DNA of 64,000 nucleotides, from assembly GCA_037039685.1 (NCBI GenBank), contig JAWNGF010000005.1, forward strand, positions 1,364,001 through 1,428,000, given 5' to 3'. The notes below the pieces were generated by a model. It was not told where the DNA came from, ran no database searches, and saw only the letters and a list, made by a program, of their open reading frames with translations. The stretch's first letter is position 1, and each line of letters opens with the position of its first letter. This DNA comes from Ceratobasidium sp. AG-K. Taxonomy: Eukaryota > Basidiomycota > Agaricomycetes > Cantharellales > Ceratobasidiaceae. The position numbers and the translations under genes are program-made. Below, piece after piece: positions 45,851 to 58,065 of this stretch.

Positions 45851-48742
45851 CTATCTGCGTCGTGCTCGGGCCCATTTGCGACCTTTTCTCGACGCTGCAC
45901 TGGCAAGAAGTTCATCGAGAAATGACAAGCCGGTCGTGCTCAGAGTTGGTGACCCGGGAGCTGATTGCTGGACTGAGACGGCTTCTCCAGTGAGCGCACT
46001 TCCCCCGACAGGAGGCGCCGCGAGGATTTGCGTCAGGTATTGGGATTCGCTCGCGTTTTGAGTCTCCAGAACCCCAAGGCCACCGAGTCCTACAAAGTTC
46101 CTCTCTGCATCGGCGCTTTGTGTTAGGACTGGCGCGGTAAGATTATCTACGCGCGAGTGCCGTTTGTTTCGGTGCCGCATCATGTTTGAGTGAGTTGTGT
46201 ACGCTGATGTGCAGCCAGGGTAGTCGCAAGGGTACGGTTTCCCTGTGGAAGCGGTATGATTCAGCACTTGGAGTAAAATCTCAGGTTGAGGACCCACCCT
46301 GGCCTTGCTGGCTGTGACACGAAGCCATGTGATCCTTGAGTAAGTAAGGGCGACGAAATATTCGCTCGCAAACCAGGCAAGTTTTTGAAGACGGCTCTAA
46401 TGCTTCTGAACTGCGAGGGACAACGAGTATTGGGGCGGGTGGAATTGTACCCGCTAAATCCGGCAAGGCAGCGCCCGCGACTTGGGTCGGTAAGTCATTG
46501 CTTGGGATTGAACGTTCCTCGTGGGGGAGTTGCTGCGTCCACGGATTTCTCCCTACGATAGGTGTTTGGTCGATAAAAATAGGTCCGGCGAACGTATCGG
46601 GGCCAGGCGGTTGGTGCACCAGTAGTGCAGTACGACTAGTCCCGGGGTTCTGAAATTCATCACTGGTGTACGACAGATGCGTGGGCCGGCCAGGCGCATC
46701 GAAAGGTTGATGGCGTTCCTTGGGAGCGCCATAAGACGGATTTCGCAGCTCCCTGGGTTGCAAGGCGTTGACCGGTTGGCGTCGAGGGGCGAACGGCGCT
46801 GCTGCGGTAGGGTGGTGGGGTGTTCTCCAACCTGCACGGAGTGAGCGTCAGCGGTATCGCAACATTCATGTTTGGGAGGCAACTGACCACGTATGGGTGT
46901 TCGGGTGGGTATTAACTGTGTCCGGTCATCCATACAAACGCCAGATGCAATGGCGTGGTTGTACCCTGCATTGAAGGAGTACTCGCAAATCCTGTGCCCG
47001 TCGAGTGGAACCGGGAGAGCTGGGGGGAAACTAGGATGCTGGGGGACTTGGGGGTTGGCGTGAGCGTAGGAGGGCGCGGAAGATAAACCAGGCGGTGCTT
47101 CACCAAACAAGTCGGTGGTGTTACACAGACTTGCGCCCTCATCCTGCGTTGCGAGATAGGATGGTTCGAGGCTCGATCCCGAGTCCGACAGCATGTTTCC
47201 CCCATTCCCCGGGTTGGGATACGTATTGTCAGGCGCCTGGCCAGATTCAAACGTGTGATTAAATCCGGAAGAGTTGACGAATGGGTTGGGACCCCAAGCA
47301 AATGTGTGGGGAGAAAGCGATCCCAGTGCTAGCGCGCGACCACGCTTTCCTAGACGTAGGCGAGCAGAAAAGTGACGAGTCATGGACCATACAAGCGGTA
47401 GAGGTGCAGGCGTTTGACTAGATCCCTTGGGCGACTGCGCAATCCTTGAATGTCTGACTGTCGTTATGACGCTGTGCAGGGGTCCCGCGGCAAATTTGAA
47501 AGTGAGTCTGGTTGAGCGGGTATGGTTTGCAACGGTTTGAACGTGCAGAGATGCACGTTGGTGGTCTATCCGTGAGGGACCAACCGCCCGCCCATCAAAG
47601 GGAGTGCTATGATAGAGGACAGCGTATCGAGCGTGCAGGAAGATTGAGATGGACCGGGTGAAGCGGTGTTTGGGAACTCTGAATATTCATTAGGAACCAA
47701 TCACCAGGTGGACTGTGCACTTACGTCTCGCAACCGAACCTCACGGCAGCTACCACACATGTTCCGACTCTCCAACTGACTGGACATATCGCATTGTCCG
47801 AGGACATCAGCAAAGCGGTCAGGACATTCTCCCAAAGATTTGCAAAGGCAATAGCCATGAAAGTCAGCAGCTCAGAGAGATAGCCAAATTTCCGAGGGCC
47901 GCAAGACGCTTCAGCACCTGCTGATTGAGAGTAAGTACGAACGCTATAAACAAGCTTATCATAATTAAAAACGTACTAGTCACTATGTTTGGAAGAGCCC
48001 TGATTGCGCGTAATCCCGAACACCGTGCCAATAGTTGGAGCGTTCCGACATCTAAATAAACTATTTCAGTGCGACGACAATTTTGCTCCCATGGGTTACT
48101 AACCATGTGACACTCCGGGCCAACATAAGGACGACTTGAGTTCCAATCCGGAGTGTATGGTCTTGGGGGGCGAATCGCAATCCGTGATAGTATCTACCCC
48201 GAGGATCAGGCTTTGTTATTCGTGGAAGCAGGTGCAGGTCTACTAACCAGCTATATCCTTGGCCAACTCGCAACTTGGACCTTCGATAACCGGTGCCCTT
48301 AGGTTTGTTAAGCTCTCCGGGGAGGTTCAAACAATCTCACTAGCCGCGTACTTACAGGTCAAGGTCAGCCGTCGCTAAGTTGCCCCCAGCTAGTTTATTG
48401 ACCCTTGTCACAACATTTGAGACGTTCGGTTCGAAATTATTCGCATACGCATCCTCCTAACACGATTTAGAACCAGGAAGAGGGAAGAGGTGGGAACCAC
48501 GCTACCTTGGGCCATATAATTCGAACAGTCCTTGCCAGTCCAGTTAAAGGGCAGCGTCGCTTCCTAGCCGAGGTACGGCTATGACGTACATCACATTGCC
48601 TGGTCGTGTTGGGTCCAAAAGTTCCGCACGATGGTGCGAGTTGGGAGAGGACGTTGCCAGGAACATTGACGCAATGATTCGTAATCAGGGATATGACGTT
48701 CACGTACGGTCTAGGTGACGTCAGCCTTGTGTCAACAAACAA
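45851..48742 (-). CDS. C2H2 zinc-finger protein with membrane segment, unit ZF-N
   Basis: The 3' exons 45851-46242, 46298-46830 and 46888 upward splice in frame. Finger 1 is C-x2-C-x12-H-x4-H (RPYLLKD), the linker QGQGKPY, and finger 2 C-x4-C-x12-H-x4-H (THSNMMR); the tail ends KWARARRR. The third exon stays open to about 47.66 kb, where an ATTCAG acceptor is seen; the codon that is TAG in ZF-M is Leu here. Upstream frames match ZF-M exon by exon: a membrane span (FLIMISLFIAFVLTL) near 47.96 kb, an exon ending SSLCWPG near 48.13 kb, one with KLAGGNLATADLDL near 48.37 kb and one ending RIIWPK near 48.5 kb. A 47.70-47.92 kb segment absent from ZF-M makes the junction around the membrane span uncertain. 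The motif SFNAGYNHAIA corresponds to the family GxxDG helix. Confidence 0.7.
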
Positions 48743-50580
48743 TCGAGTAGTCTTACATTGCGTAGATCATTCCGACCGAGAACGCTGGTAGCACGTATGC
48801 TTAGGAAGATAAGGAGACGGAGGAAAGGAAAGAGTGGAAAAGGCTCAAAGAAGGACGACGTGGACGAAAAAAAGGAGTGCAGAGCGCGAAAGTGCACAGA
48901 GCTACGATGCCAGACGATACCCCAAGTCCAACGATGACGCCTCTCATCCGGATCTTAGTTGGGAGGTCGCAGCAACGTCGACAAGGCTTCATGCAATCAG
49001 AGTTGGGCCATTTATCTGTCGACTACTGGAGAAGCCCTAGCGTACTTGCCCATCAATCAGCTCTTCCCGGACGAGCCCTGGTACGGAGTGGCGGGACAAA
49101 TATGCCAGCATGGCAAAGGGGAATGGCGTTCCCTGTTGGCTGTATAATTTACCTTTTCCGACTTCAAATGAGGCTAGGTTCGCATTCCAGGCCAGGGACC
49201 GGGGGACGACTGGCTCGTAGCATATCCATCACGATACACGGACCAATGCGCCCAAGTAACAATCAAGTGCATCCTTTTATGTCACTTTCAACCAAAGGTT
49301 GAGTGACTGGTTGTTTTCCTTTGCCAGTACACTTCTATGACGAGTAAGTTCAAATTGTCAGCCATCTGACGGGGCTGGCTCATACCTCTTTCCTTCGACC
49401 CCCAACGGAGGATGATGGAGCGTAACTACGAAGGCCGAGAAGGACATCAGCTGGCTTGAGCCGTCGATGGGAGTGTCAACCGCCGAACGACTCGTATCAA
49501 TCAACCGGTGCCACTGATTCCTTTATGTGTAGAACTAAATAGCCCCGCATGAGCTAATATGCCCTTAGGCGCTAGCAGTGAGCTATATTGGACGTGAGCC
49601 AGCCCAAGTCTCAAAACAAGACTTCCAAAACGGCTAATCCACCATCCACTGGTACACGTCAGATCGTGCCCAACGTGCCCATCGCCAATTTAGCGTCCTG
49701 ACTGGTGCGCATTGCAAGCTAGGAATAAAACGTATTTGAGATGTCCCTGAGCCGTCGTATTCTCTCCCGGCCTGTGCAGACCAGTTCGGAGTTGTAACAT
49801 TGATTGTGGATACGATCGGCTTCGTCATTTGCTAGCCAGGTACCTACAATAGAAAACGCCTAAAAGAATCAATGAAACGGAGTCAGCTGTTGGCTGGGGC
49901 TCGACAGTGCTCAACCTGATCCGTGCCGACGACCATTTTAAAGTTATTTGTACCTAGTTCCTTCCACGGTAGTTGCGTCGCCTTCCGGCCTCACGAGGTT
50001 CCGGACCCTGGGGTATTCTATCGACGTTTCGTGATGAGGTACACCGTAAATGTGCTGGTGTTTGGATAGATGCACGCAGGACAGGCCGCTGGCTTTCGGC
50101 GATCCATGGAGTTCTCGATTTGGGTTTAGCGTAAATATACGTTGAAACAGGAAATGATCGACCGTGGCACTGCACTTCCATCCCGTTACTGTTGTAGGGT
50201 GTGGAGAACCCGGATCACGTTAGTTCCGCTTACGTGGGCGCATACACTCTTTGCTTTGGATCCGCTCCCGCGCCCCCAACGCCCCTATCTGGTCCGGGGT
50301 ATTTAGGCTTCGCGTTCGCTCTCCTGTTGGCTCAGCGTGACTATATCCACCGAGCCACTCGCGCACTAGGCGTTCTACTTGTTAGATCCGACGTGTACTG
50401 CTCGCTACAGTTACAACATGCTTCATTGTGGAAAGTTGGACTAGTATAAACCGGCAGGACTAGCAGAATTTCGGCAAACCCATGAAAGCGGGAATTCGAG
50501 ACGATTTAGATGAACTTGGTGGCTACTTAGACAGTTCTGGGTTTGGGAATGGCGGGAAGAGTGGCTTTTAACCAACATAT
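45851..50580 (-). repeat. Segmental duplication, copy 2 (ZF-N unit)
   Basis: Counterpart of 41076-45720. It holds ZF-N and its flank. Relative to copy 1 there are extra blocks near 47.70-47.92 kb and 50.20-50.48 kb. The unit at 59.5-63 kb (ZF-P) shares the gene part and fragments of the flank and is probably a third, more distant copy. Confidence 0.7.
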
Positions 50581-50765
50581 TTATCAATTATAATAGTGAC
50601 TGCGCTTAGGGTTCGGTTTCCCCTTCACTGTGATGGCGAATAGCCAACGTATAGGTAGATACAGGATAAGGGGGTTACATTTGACTACAGGGTTGAGTAT
50701 GGGTGAACTACATATGAACTACACATAATGAATGGTGGTCGAAAGAGTAAGCATGTAAATACGTT
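48743..50765. other. Upstream flank of ZF-N
   Basis: Noncoding as far as I can tell. Aligns with the flank of ZF-M (see the duplication entries). About 50.58-50.76 kb is the 3' flank of ZF-O. Confidence 0.45.
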
Positions 50766-52564
50766 CTACCCCCTGCGTCTGAATCTGGCATATTTCTTGA
50801 TGGTCGCATCGTCGCTGCGAGAGACAAATTGGCCGGAATGTTGATCATCAGCTCCGAATACCGGAACGCGAGCCGATGGCCCGGCTACCGCCGTCTCCTC
50901 CACAGTTTCTAGTCGCGCCGGTTTGCTAGTTGACTCAAGTACGATTTGTGAGCTACCTCCGCTGCAATGTTCCCTATTGAAGTGCTTCCTCATGTTTGAG
51001 CGAGTGGTGAACGCTGCACTACACCTCCCAAATCCACAAGGGTATGGTTTCGCTGGGGACGCAAAACGATGAGAACTGGATTCAAGAAGCTGCTTGTACT
51101 TACGTCCGCCCGTATGTTTGACCTTGTGATCTCGGAGTTGATATGGCTTGGGATAGGATTTCTCACACATGTCGCATTGGTGTCGATGTTTGGCTCTTCT
51201 CTGTTCGGAAGTCACTCCAGAATTAGCTCGAGATGAAGTAATATTGTATCCCGAATTAGGTCGAGGTTCGTACACCTGATAATCCGGTGTCGAGGCAACG
51301 TTCGGGACATTAGCCGACCGGCCGACATGCGTGGTCGGAAATCTCTCATCGTAGCCAGAATGCCTTACCATGGAGCCCAGTTCCGTGTGAGCATCGGGAT
51401 GGAGGTTTGGGCTGAATGCAGGGAATTGATTCCGGAGAGGGGGCTCGGCATAGGGAGCTCGGTCTTGTGAGAGATCCTGGGCAGCGGGTGTCCTAGTAGG
51501 CTGGGTGGGCAATGATAAACGCGGAATGGCTCGGTTGAATGCGTTGAGTGTATGATTTTCTTGCCCGGGAAGTGAAGAATCGGCGTTGGTTTGATAATCT
51601 CGAGAACTCGTCGCTGTGGGGCCTGGAGCTGAGCTACGCGGTGCAACGTTTCCTGTGTGTTAGATTTTGTGAGCATAGAAAGACCCCGCCGCCCAAGCGT
51701 CAACCCACCATATCTTGCGATGGTCGCAGTTGGAGCGAGCAGCCGCGCCTGGTTGCCGCTCGTGCCCGGGGACCTCACATCGGAATACTGATCGAAGCGC
51801 CCTATATAATAACCGCGTTCGCGAAGCGCAGGCGTATAGATCGGAGGTGGAGGAACAGGGTAAATGCAGGGTTGCCAATAGGGCAGAGCGCTAGCACCAC
51901 CGTAAGCCGTTCCTGCCGCTGAAGCTTCTGGCGGCCAACCAAACTGCCCGGCATAATGCACGTAGGCCGCATCCAGGTTCTGAAGTAGGACGGAATCTGA
52001 CCCCATGCCGAGTCCTCGATCAGCCCGTATCTCACCCGCAGGATTTGATAAATGATTGCCATCGCTGGATGCCTCGCCTGCACTAGACGTGCGACCGAAT
52101 CGGAGAAAACCATATGGATCGGCGTCATGACTAGATGCAAAATGAATAGGTCCCGGTCCTAGAAGGCCCCAAAACTTCTGCGGCGATGGTCGAACTGCAA
52201 GGAAAGACGCGGGAAGGCGCTCATATTCTTCAGTCGGGCGCACTGCTGTCGACGATTGTGCCAGTATCTCAGTAGCTATGATGAGTTGGCTCGGTGGTTG
52301 TGGTTGAGATTTATGAACAGGACGGCAGGGATACAGGGATGATCGATCGTTGGGGCCCAGGTGATCGACTGGCTTCTGATGCTCTGGAGATCTAACCTGG
52401 TAAGCGATTGAATCTAGATCGGGATCGTGACGATGGCGGGGATGGGTGATGACTGATGCGGTATCTATGTTGTTAATAATGCTACAAGACGATTGGTGAG
52501 CCGGCGTTTGGTCGCTATATAAGTATGTTCTCTCACATCTTGCTGTCTTCGCGTTCGGCGGCAT
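50766..52564 (-). CDS. C2H2 zinc-finger protein, unit ZF-O (intact, 555 aa)
   Basis: Three exons join in frame from the ATG at 52562-52564 (context AAGATGC): 51709-52564, 51104-51628 and 50766-51052. Introns are 80 bp (GTGGGT..GCTCAG) and 51 bp (GTAAGT..CCCCAG). The second is a multiple of three with no stop, so retention would lengthen the linker. The N-terminal 430 residues are Pro/Ser-rich and disordered, with one trace of the family helix (RERGYYIGRFDQYS) near the end of exon 1. Finger 1 (about 437-457, C-x2-C-x12-H-x3-H, helix KPYQLRD) and finger 2 (about 466-489, C-x4-C-x12-H-x4-H, helix TRSNMRK) are joined by TGGPKPY, close to the classic linker. The tail ends KKYARFRRRG. No hydrophobic span was seen. 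Fingers are most like ZF-G and ZF-J. Confidence 0.82.
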
Positions 52565-54470
52565 CTTGGTTGCTCGCTGCTGAAGTATTGTTACAGTTCC
52601 TTGAGTTCGTTGGTTGGGCGTTATGCGCCTCTGTGGGAGCAGGATGGTCCGGAACAGACAGGTTCATAGTATCGCTGAACGATCGGGTTGTTTGACTGGC
52701 TTTGATAAAAGATCCTCCACTTCCTGTAGCGTTCTTGGTAACGCCTTCGAGCGAGCATAACTACGATGATCATGTTAGAGAAGCAAGGCTGAATTTTGTT
52801 ACCCGCTCGGCCACACTACCTTGGTCGGGTTTGGCTCCAAGCTGGACGCGCCCTTTGACTGAGCTTCGCCGGGCATGTCCTTAGCGTATTCCCGGATTAT
52901 AGGATCTCGGAGCGGGCAAACAGAACGCTTCGGTCTAGCCGTTGTGATAGACAGTCTGCATAGGCGCACAAATATTATGGCGGACTCACGTTACAAATGA
53001 CGCTTCAAGTGTTGCTTGTAGCATTAGTCCATTGATTTCAATATAAAACTGAGCTCGTTCGAAGGCGCTGCAAAAGTCGACCCATCTTGCATTGGTTGAG
53101 CCCACCCAGCCGGCCAGGGCAGTATCATTGCAACCTGGCCCATCAAAGGATATTCCCAGCAACTCTGATCGCGGGCCCGGCATCCTGACCCGATTGAGGT
53201 TAGAGAGAGACCATAAGTCTAGTCGATGAGGAAGTATTAGCGCAAATATCCTTGATGCTTTGCGTTGCTACGCACCATTATACAGGGCACTCTTGTAAAC
53301 AGGTGGATAAACTTCCGGGTCGTTTGTCAAGGGGTCTGGTGTGTAATCCATCGCAGAGAGTAATCATATAGAAGTGAATGAGTCGCAGAGACAATCCAGT
53401 TGAAGTGCAGGTGTATTTGAACTTTAGGATCTGCAAGAATTCGAATCAAAATCGCTGGGTTTTCAAGGTGAGGAGGGCAACTCGACGAGACTGCCGTGGC
53501 TTGAAGATTTTCTAGGCCGATTGAGAATTGGGCAATGCCAATCCGGTACGTCAATTTGCCATTCATGGTGGTGGAAGTCAGGGGAGGAGGAGCGAGGCGG
53601 CATGGTAAAGATCACGTGCCCAGGATGAGCGATTTCCGCGCAGGGAGTAACATGGATGACCCGGTAACTTATCCGGGTATTTCCACGGATGGGAGCGTGG
53701 GTCACGCGGTTTCGGATGTAGCACAGCCACCGCTACCGAGAATGAGGTTTACCGCGGACGGGATTATCATATTGTGACCGCGATACATAAACTGGTTGAG
53801 CCCGGGTTATTATAGCTGACTAAGTTCAATTGTATTTACATATGGTTTTTGAAAATATCACCGACTGCTTCGAGACTCGGGAGCAGGGGCGTATTGCATC
53901 ACGAGCCAATGCGTTTTGGCTCACTGGTACTTGGGTCGTGCTGACGGTCAAGGACAGGAATGTCATGAGCATATACAGGAGATTGCCAGGCGGCCCAAAG
54001 TGCATCTAAGTCCAGCACTCAGTAAGCATACACTCGGAGCGGTTCTTGGACAAAAACATACCCAGAATTTCTTGGTTGGAATTGTCCCAGACCTCAAGGT
54101 CGGACATCGCATTCAGACCCTTGTGATGCTTCTGACACTGACGTGGTGTCTCAAAGGGCGCCGGGCGTTTTCTGGGAGTGTTGTTTGTGGATTAAGATAT
54201 GATAAGTGCTATGTATGCGTAGTGCAGAGAAATAAAACAGTGGCGGGATAGATTTCACTCGCCCAATTGCACTCGGTTTTATACCCTATAGATTGAGCAT
54301 TTTCAAACACTTTTACAGCGCATATATGCGCGATCGTACCACGTACAACTGAGTCGGGCGACCCTATAGTACAAACCCCGGTGCATCATGCGCAGTATCC
54401 GTGTCGTCACCCGAGGCGCTGCCCGCGAAATCACCACCCGCGCCACCAATTGCAAATCATCTCCGCGCGG
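52565..54470. other. Spacer between ZF-O and the Mutator-like element
   Basis: Apart from a possible minus-strand gene at 52986-53705 (listed separately), no coding signal. The sequence just left of the transposon, 54388-54470, stays open in one frame across the empty insertion site into 58075 onward, so the element may have hit a short transcribed repeat. Confidence 0.3.
52986..53705 (-). CDS. Possible unidentified gene
   Basis: Several minus-strand frames look coding-like. One at 53463-53705 starts with ATG. One passes through PEVYPPVYKSALYN to a GTGCGT donor near 53.27 kb, followed after a CTCTAAC..GGTCAG intron by a frame starting MPGPRSELLG that ends at a GTGAGT donor near 52.99 kb. I do not recognise a domain and cannot join them with confidence. 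It could be a small gene or decayed exons of an extra array member. Confidence 0.25.
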
Positions 54471-54479
54471 GATCTATCC
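54471..54479 (+). repeat. 9-bp target-site duplication, left copy
   Basis: GATCTATCC abuts the left end of the Mutator-like element and is repeated exactly at 58066-58074. Nine base pairs is typical for Mutator-like transposases. Confidence 0.95.
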
Positions 54480-54610
54480 GGGCAGTCAGTCGTCAAATGA
54501 CAGTTCCCATATTGGGACTAGGGTCGACTACAAAGAAGCGTCTGTTCGGCTCCCGCATTGGCTTCCACCGACTCAGGCGAGACGGCCCGCAGACGGCCGG
54601 TGCCCCTCGG
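54480..54610 (+). repeat. MULE terminal inverted repeat, left
   Basis: Aligns in reverse complement with 57934-58065 over its whole length, with scattered substitutions. The outer 40 bp are identical. Confidence 0.9.
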
Positions 54611-55164
54611 CACTTACGTGATACCTATGCCCGGCCGGTTGCCGTACCTATTACCGGAGCGCGCCCGTATTGACTCGAAGGCCAAACACTAAGTCAGACT
54701 GGCTTAGATTTATTGCTCGAACAAGTTGATAGACATTACAAACGAAAATTAGACTGAAATAGTGTAGTTATTAGCATAAGTAAATACATGGGTGAGTTAA
54801 TGGAAACTATGAGACTGTTTTCGGTATTGTCGCCTCTCTGGCGAAGCTGGAATGGGGATGTTGTCCGTGTTATGTTGTGTGGAGGGCTGGGCTTGACTCT
54901 GTGTTGGCGGGAACGAGGGTGCTGTCGTACGGCGAAGGAGGCCTCGAATCCTAGATGATAGAGATTCAAGGGCATCCGCATACCGCTCGTATTCCTGTCG
55001 GTGGATGGAGACTTCCATGTCTCGGTAGTGGATATGGTCCAATGCGGCGTGTATGCCCGGGACGAGCTTCATAGTTTTTTTCATGGTGTATGTCGTGCGT
55101 GCAATTAGCTGTTCGGAAAGGCCCCGCGCGCTAGTGCTTTCGGGCTAGAAACAAAGTTAGATGA

Positions 55165-57816
55165 TCAATAAGCGCTGTTGATGGTCAATAGAGTCGCGCC
55201 CACCTCATCAATTTCGTGGCCCGACAACGACGACACATACTCGTCGCTCTCGTCTTCCTCGCTTTCTTCTGCGTCCCTGCTGTCTCCGGGCCCCTCGTCT
55301 TCCGTGTTCGTGTAACTGTAGTTGTTGCTGTCGTCTAGGTCATCCAGGTCGTCTAGGTCGCCCAGAAACCCGCCCCGCAAGGCCTCGTCAACGTAACGAG
55401 CCGCTCGCGACACGGCCGTGTCCGCACTCGGCTCGGCCGCATTCGCGTTTGTGGTGCTATTCGAGACGTCGTGTCGCCCGACCAGGACGTATCGATTCGC
55501 GAGGGCATGTATACGAATTGCTGACGCCTTGTCGACTGGCAGTTCAATGTCGGGCGTGTACACGATCGGGTTGTAGGGCTGGTACTGCAGCGCCCAGGCT
55601 CGGAAACTGCGCGTCTGGCATAGCCCCGCCCGAATGTGCTTGCACGCTCCGCCGCGCTGTGCAAAATCGGGGCAAGAGCACGACGCACTCGAGTCGAACC
55701 CAAACCGGACCCTGTACGCGATGGGGGCACCGCCTGCGTCCGTCGAGTTTAACGAAACGCAGGTGAGTAGAATACCTGTCTGTTGCACGACAGGGATACT
55801 GACTCGGTTCGATTCGAGCAGCATTCTAGCTTCATGGTCTCGTCGTGGGTCGTTCTGCAAGAATGCTACGACGGGCTCGATTGGTTTATGAAGGCTGTTC
55901 CCCAGCAGCTGAGCTGCACCCGGGATGCCTCCCAGAGCCCGCCTCACCATTACTCGCTCCTCCTCCTCGAGCCGACGCTGCAGGAAAATGCTTGGGGCAA
56001 TTTTCGTTGCGAGCATCATTACCAGGGTATCGGCTCGGACTCGACGACCACCTCTCGACCAGCGCTTGAGGTGCTTGTGCTTCAACAGGCCATTGAAGGA
56101 CTCAAGATGATTTGTTGTCGGTATGATCCCCTCTAGTGGAACCTGTATCACCGTGGCAGCTGATAACCTCCCAAACTCTGACCAGCTCTCCCACAGCGCC
56201 CGCGTTAGCCAGTAGGATGACAAATAACGGACGTGTGAGAGTCCTTTGGCTGCAGCATGAGCATAGGATGTGGTCCTGGATAGCTGGTTCAACGATGCAA
56301 TCTCCTGGTGTACCAGGTTCCAGGCCTTCTTGAAGTCCGTCGAGTGGACGAGCTGGTTCTCGAGGGCGATGAGATGGTCCCGAATGGTCGACGCGCCGGG
56401 CATGCTTTTAGGTAAGAGTTTGGCTCGGTGGTTTGTCCAACATTGGCGGAGGTGGAACTGACAAATGAGCAGGCGAATGTCGCCGAAAACATTGAGGAGA
56501 GCTCCTTGCTCTTTGAAATCCGTGTCGGTAATTGCAACAGCTGGTCTAAACTCAGCTTGACGGTAAGAGGAGACTGCTTCCCGCCACTGCGCCAGCAGCT
56601 TGACCAATATGGACGTGTCATAGCCACCACATGTCGACTGGTTGCCAGCGGGCGCAGAGAACAGAAGGAATGCAAGAGGTACGCCATGGTTTTGTTTGTC
56701 AACCCCCATCACAATGAATAACAGCAAACGTCGGTCACAGACTCCGAATGTGCCATCAAGGAGGATTTGTTTCCGGTGGCTGTACTGCCAAGCAGCCTCC
56801 TTCATTTTGTCTGTGGCAATGCAGACCTCAAGACGGTTGTTTCTCTCGGTTTGGGCAGAGTAATGGAAAATGGCCTGGGCAAGTGCTGGATGATACGACG
56901 GGGATTTTGGTTCCAGCCAATCATGGATATTCTTGTGCGGCTGCTCCTTTATGTTGATCCCCTGAGTTTGGAAGTACTGACTGTATAGGCTTGCAGAGTC
57001 ATATCGGCGTAGAAGATACCGGTAACCCCCCAGCGAGTCAGACTGGCCACGATAACGACGCCCAAGGACCATCTCATGGTTCCGTTCGTGAATTTCTGAA
57101 ATGCTATACAGGCACAGTAAGTGTTGGGTCAATTTTCTTCAGAAAATACTCACGTTGCCCCATTATGTAGCTGCTCTAAGGCCATCTCAGACACACTCGG
57201 GTGCAGTGGGAGATTGGGAACACGGTTAATAGGGGCATCTTGGCATTCCTGGCCGTGTTCAAGGTAGCCGTGTACGCGTCGAATCTTGCCTGTTGACTGC
57301 TCTGTGATCAGCTCGACATGTGCAAGGCAACCAGTAAATCCATATGGTAAGCGGCGCTTCAGTGTCTTCCGGAGCTGGTGGTCAATGCCACAGGTGCTGA
57401 AAATTGAGTCAACTACATGTTGTGTTCTAGGGTGAGAATGTACATACCATTGAAACAATACACGTCAGTGCCTCTCATTTGTGTTATTGCTCCATTGTGT
57501 TGTCCATTTACTTCCCAGCTCCTCGAGTGAAACGGCATCCAGCTTGTGAGATACCAACAGCTCCTGTGCATCCGACTGCTGAGAGTCGTCAAACTGCTGG
57601 TCTATGAGCTTTGGAGACTTCAAGCCATATAATGAGTCAAGTGAACCATGTTGAAAACTAGTGAGAACTAGTGTATTCAACTGGACCTACAACATGAACA
57701 TTAGCGTATGTTTCAGTTCTAAACAAAAGAGCTACCTTGGACTGTGGTACAGCTACTCTTCGTGTTGGTAATGCAATATTCTCGGGTGTAAGCACAGGTG
57801 CAAAGCGTATAGACAT
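55165..57816 (-). CDS. MULE transposase (DDE and SWIM domains)
   Basis: Main exon 57117-55165 is a long open frame, spliced upstream (GTGAGT..TGTATAG) to an exon at about 57167-57410 that carries a Cys/His segment (CLAHVE and HGYLEHGQEC) like the N-terminal zinc-binding domain of FAR1/MULE proteins. The catalytic triad candidates are D in LLDGTFGVC, D in AITDTDF and E in NHLESFNGLLKHK. A SWIM finger, C-x-C-x9-C-x-H, is near the C-terminus (SCSCPDF and ACKH), followed by a very acidic Asp/Ser-rich tail. A 5' exon from the ATG at 57814-57816 joins in frame through GTAGCT..GTTGTAG to a second exon ending near 57.5 kb. The next junction, into the Cys/His exon, does not give a continuous frame by simple GT..AG choices, so the 5' part is uncertain or broken. 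Expected role: cut-and-paste transposition using the long terminal repeats. Confidence 0.88.
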
Positions 57817-57933
57817 AGCTCCCAATGGAGTGTATAGCACGACTAATAAGGTAGTAGTACAAGTAAGGTGCAACAACGGTACACGTGAGCTACCTAGGTA
57901 TTACTAAGCGGCACCAGCACTGGCATGGAATTA

Positions 57934-58065
57934 CCGAGTGGCACCGGCCATCTGCGGGCCGTCTCGCCGGAGTCGGTGGAAGCCATGTCGGGAGCCGAAC
58001 ATGACGTTTCTTTGTAATCGACTCTAGTCCCAATATGGGAACTGTCATTTGACGACTGACTGCCC
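57934..58065 (-). repeat. MULE terminal inverted repeat, right
   Basis: Reverse-complement partner of 54480-54610. Confidence 0.9.

Larger units (their letters stand above)
54480..58065 (-). mobile_element. Mutator-like element (MULE), 3586 bp
   Basis: Both ends start GGGCAGTCAGTCGTCAAATG. Terminal inverted repeats of 131-132 bp (54480-54610 and 57934-58065) match with scattered substitutions. An exact 9-bp duplication flanks the element. Between the repeats lies one gene on the minus strand encoding a MULE transposase with DDE residues and a SWIM zinc finger. Intact ends, a clean target duplication and a long open transposase frame make it a candidate autonomous, fairly recent insertion. 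It landed 3 bp before the left arm of a large inverted repeat (58078-58820). Confidence 0.92.
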
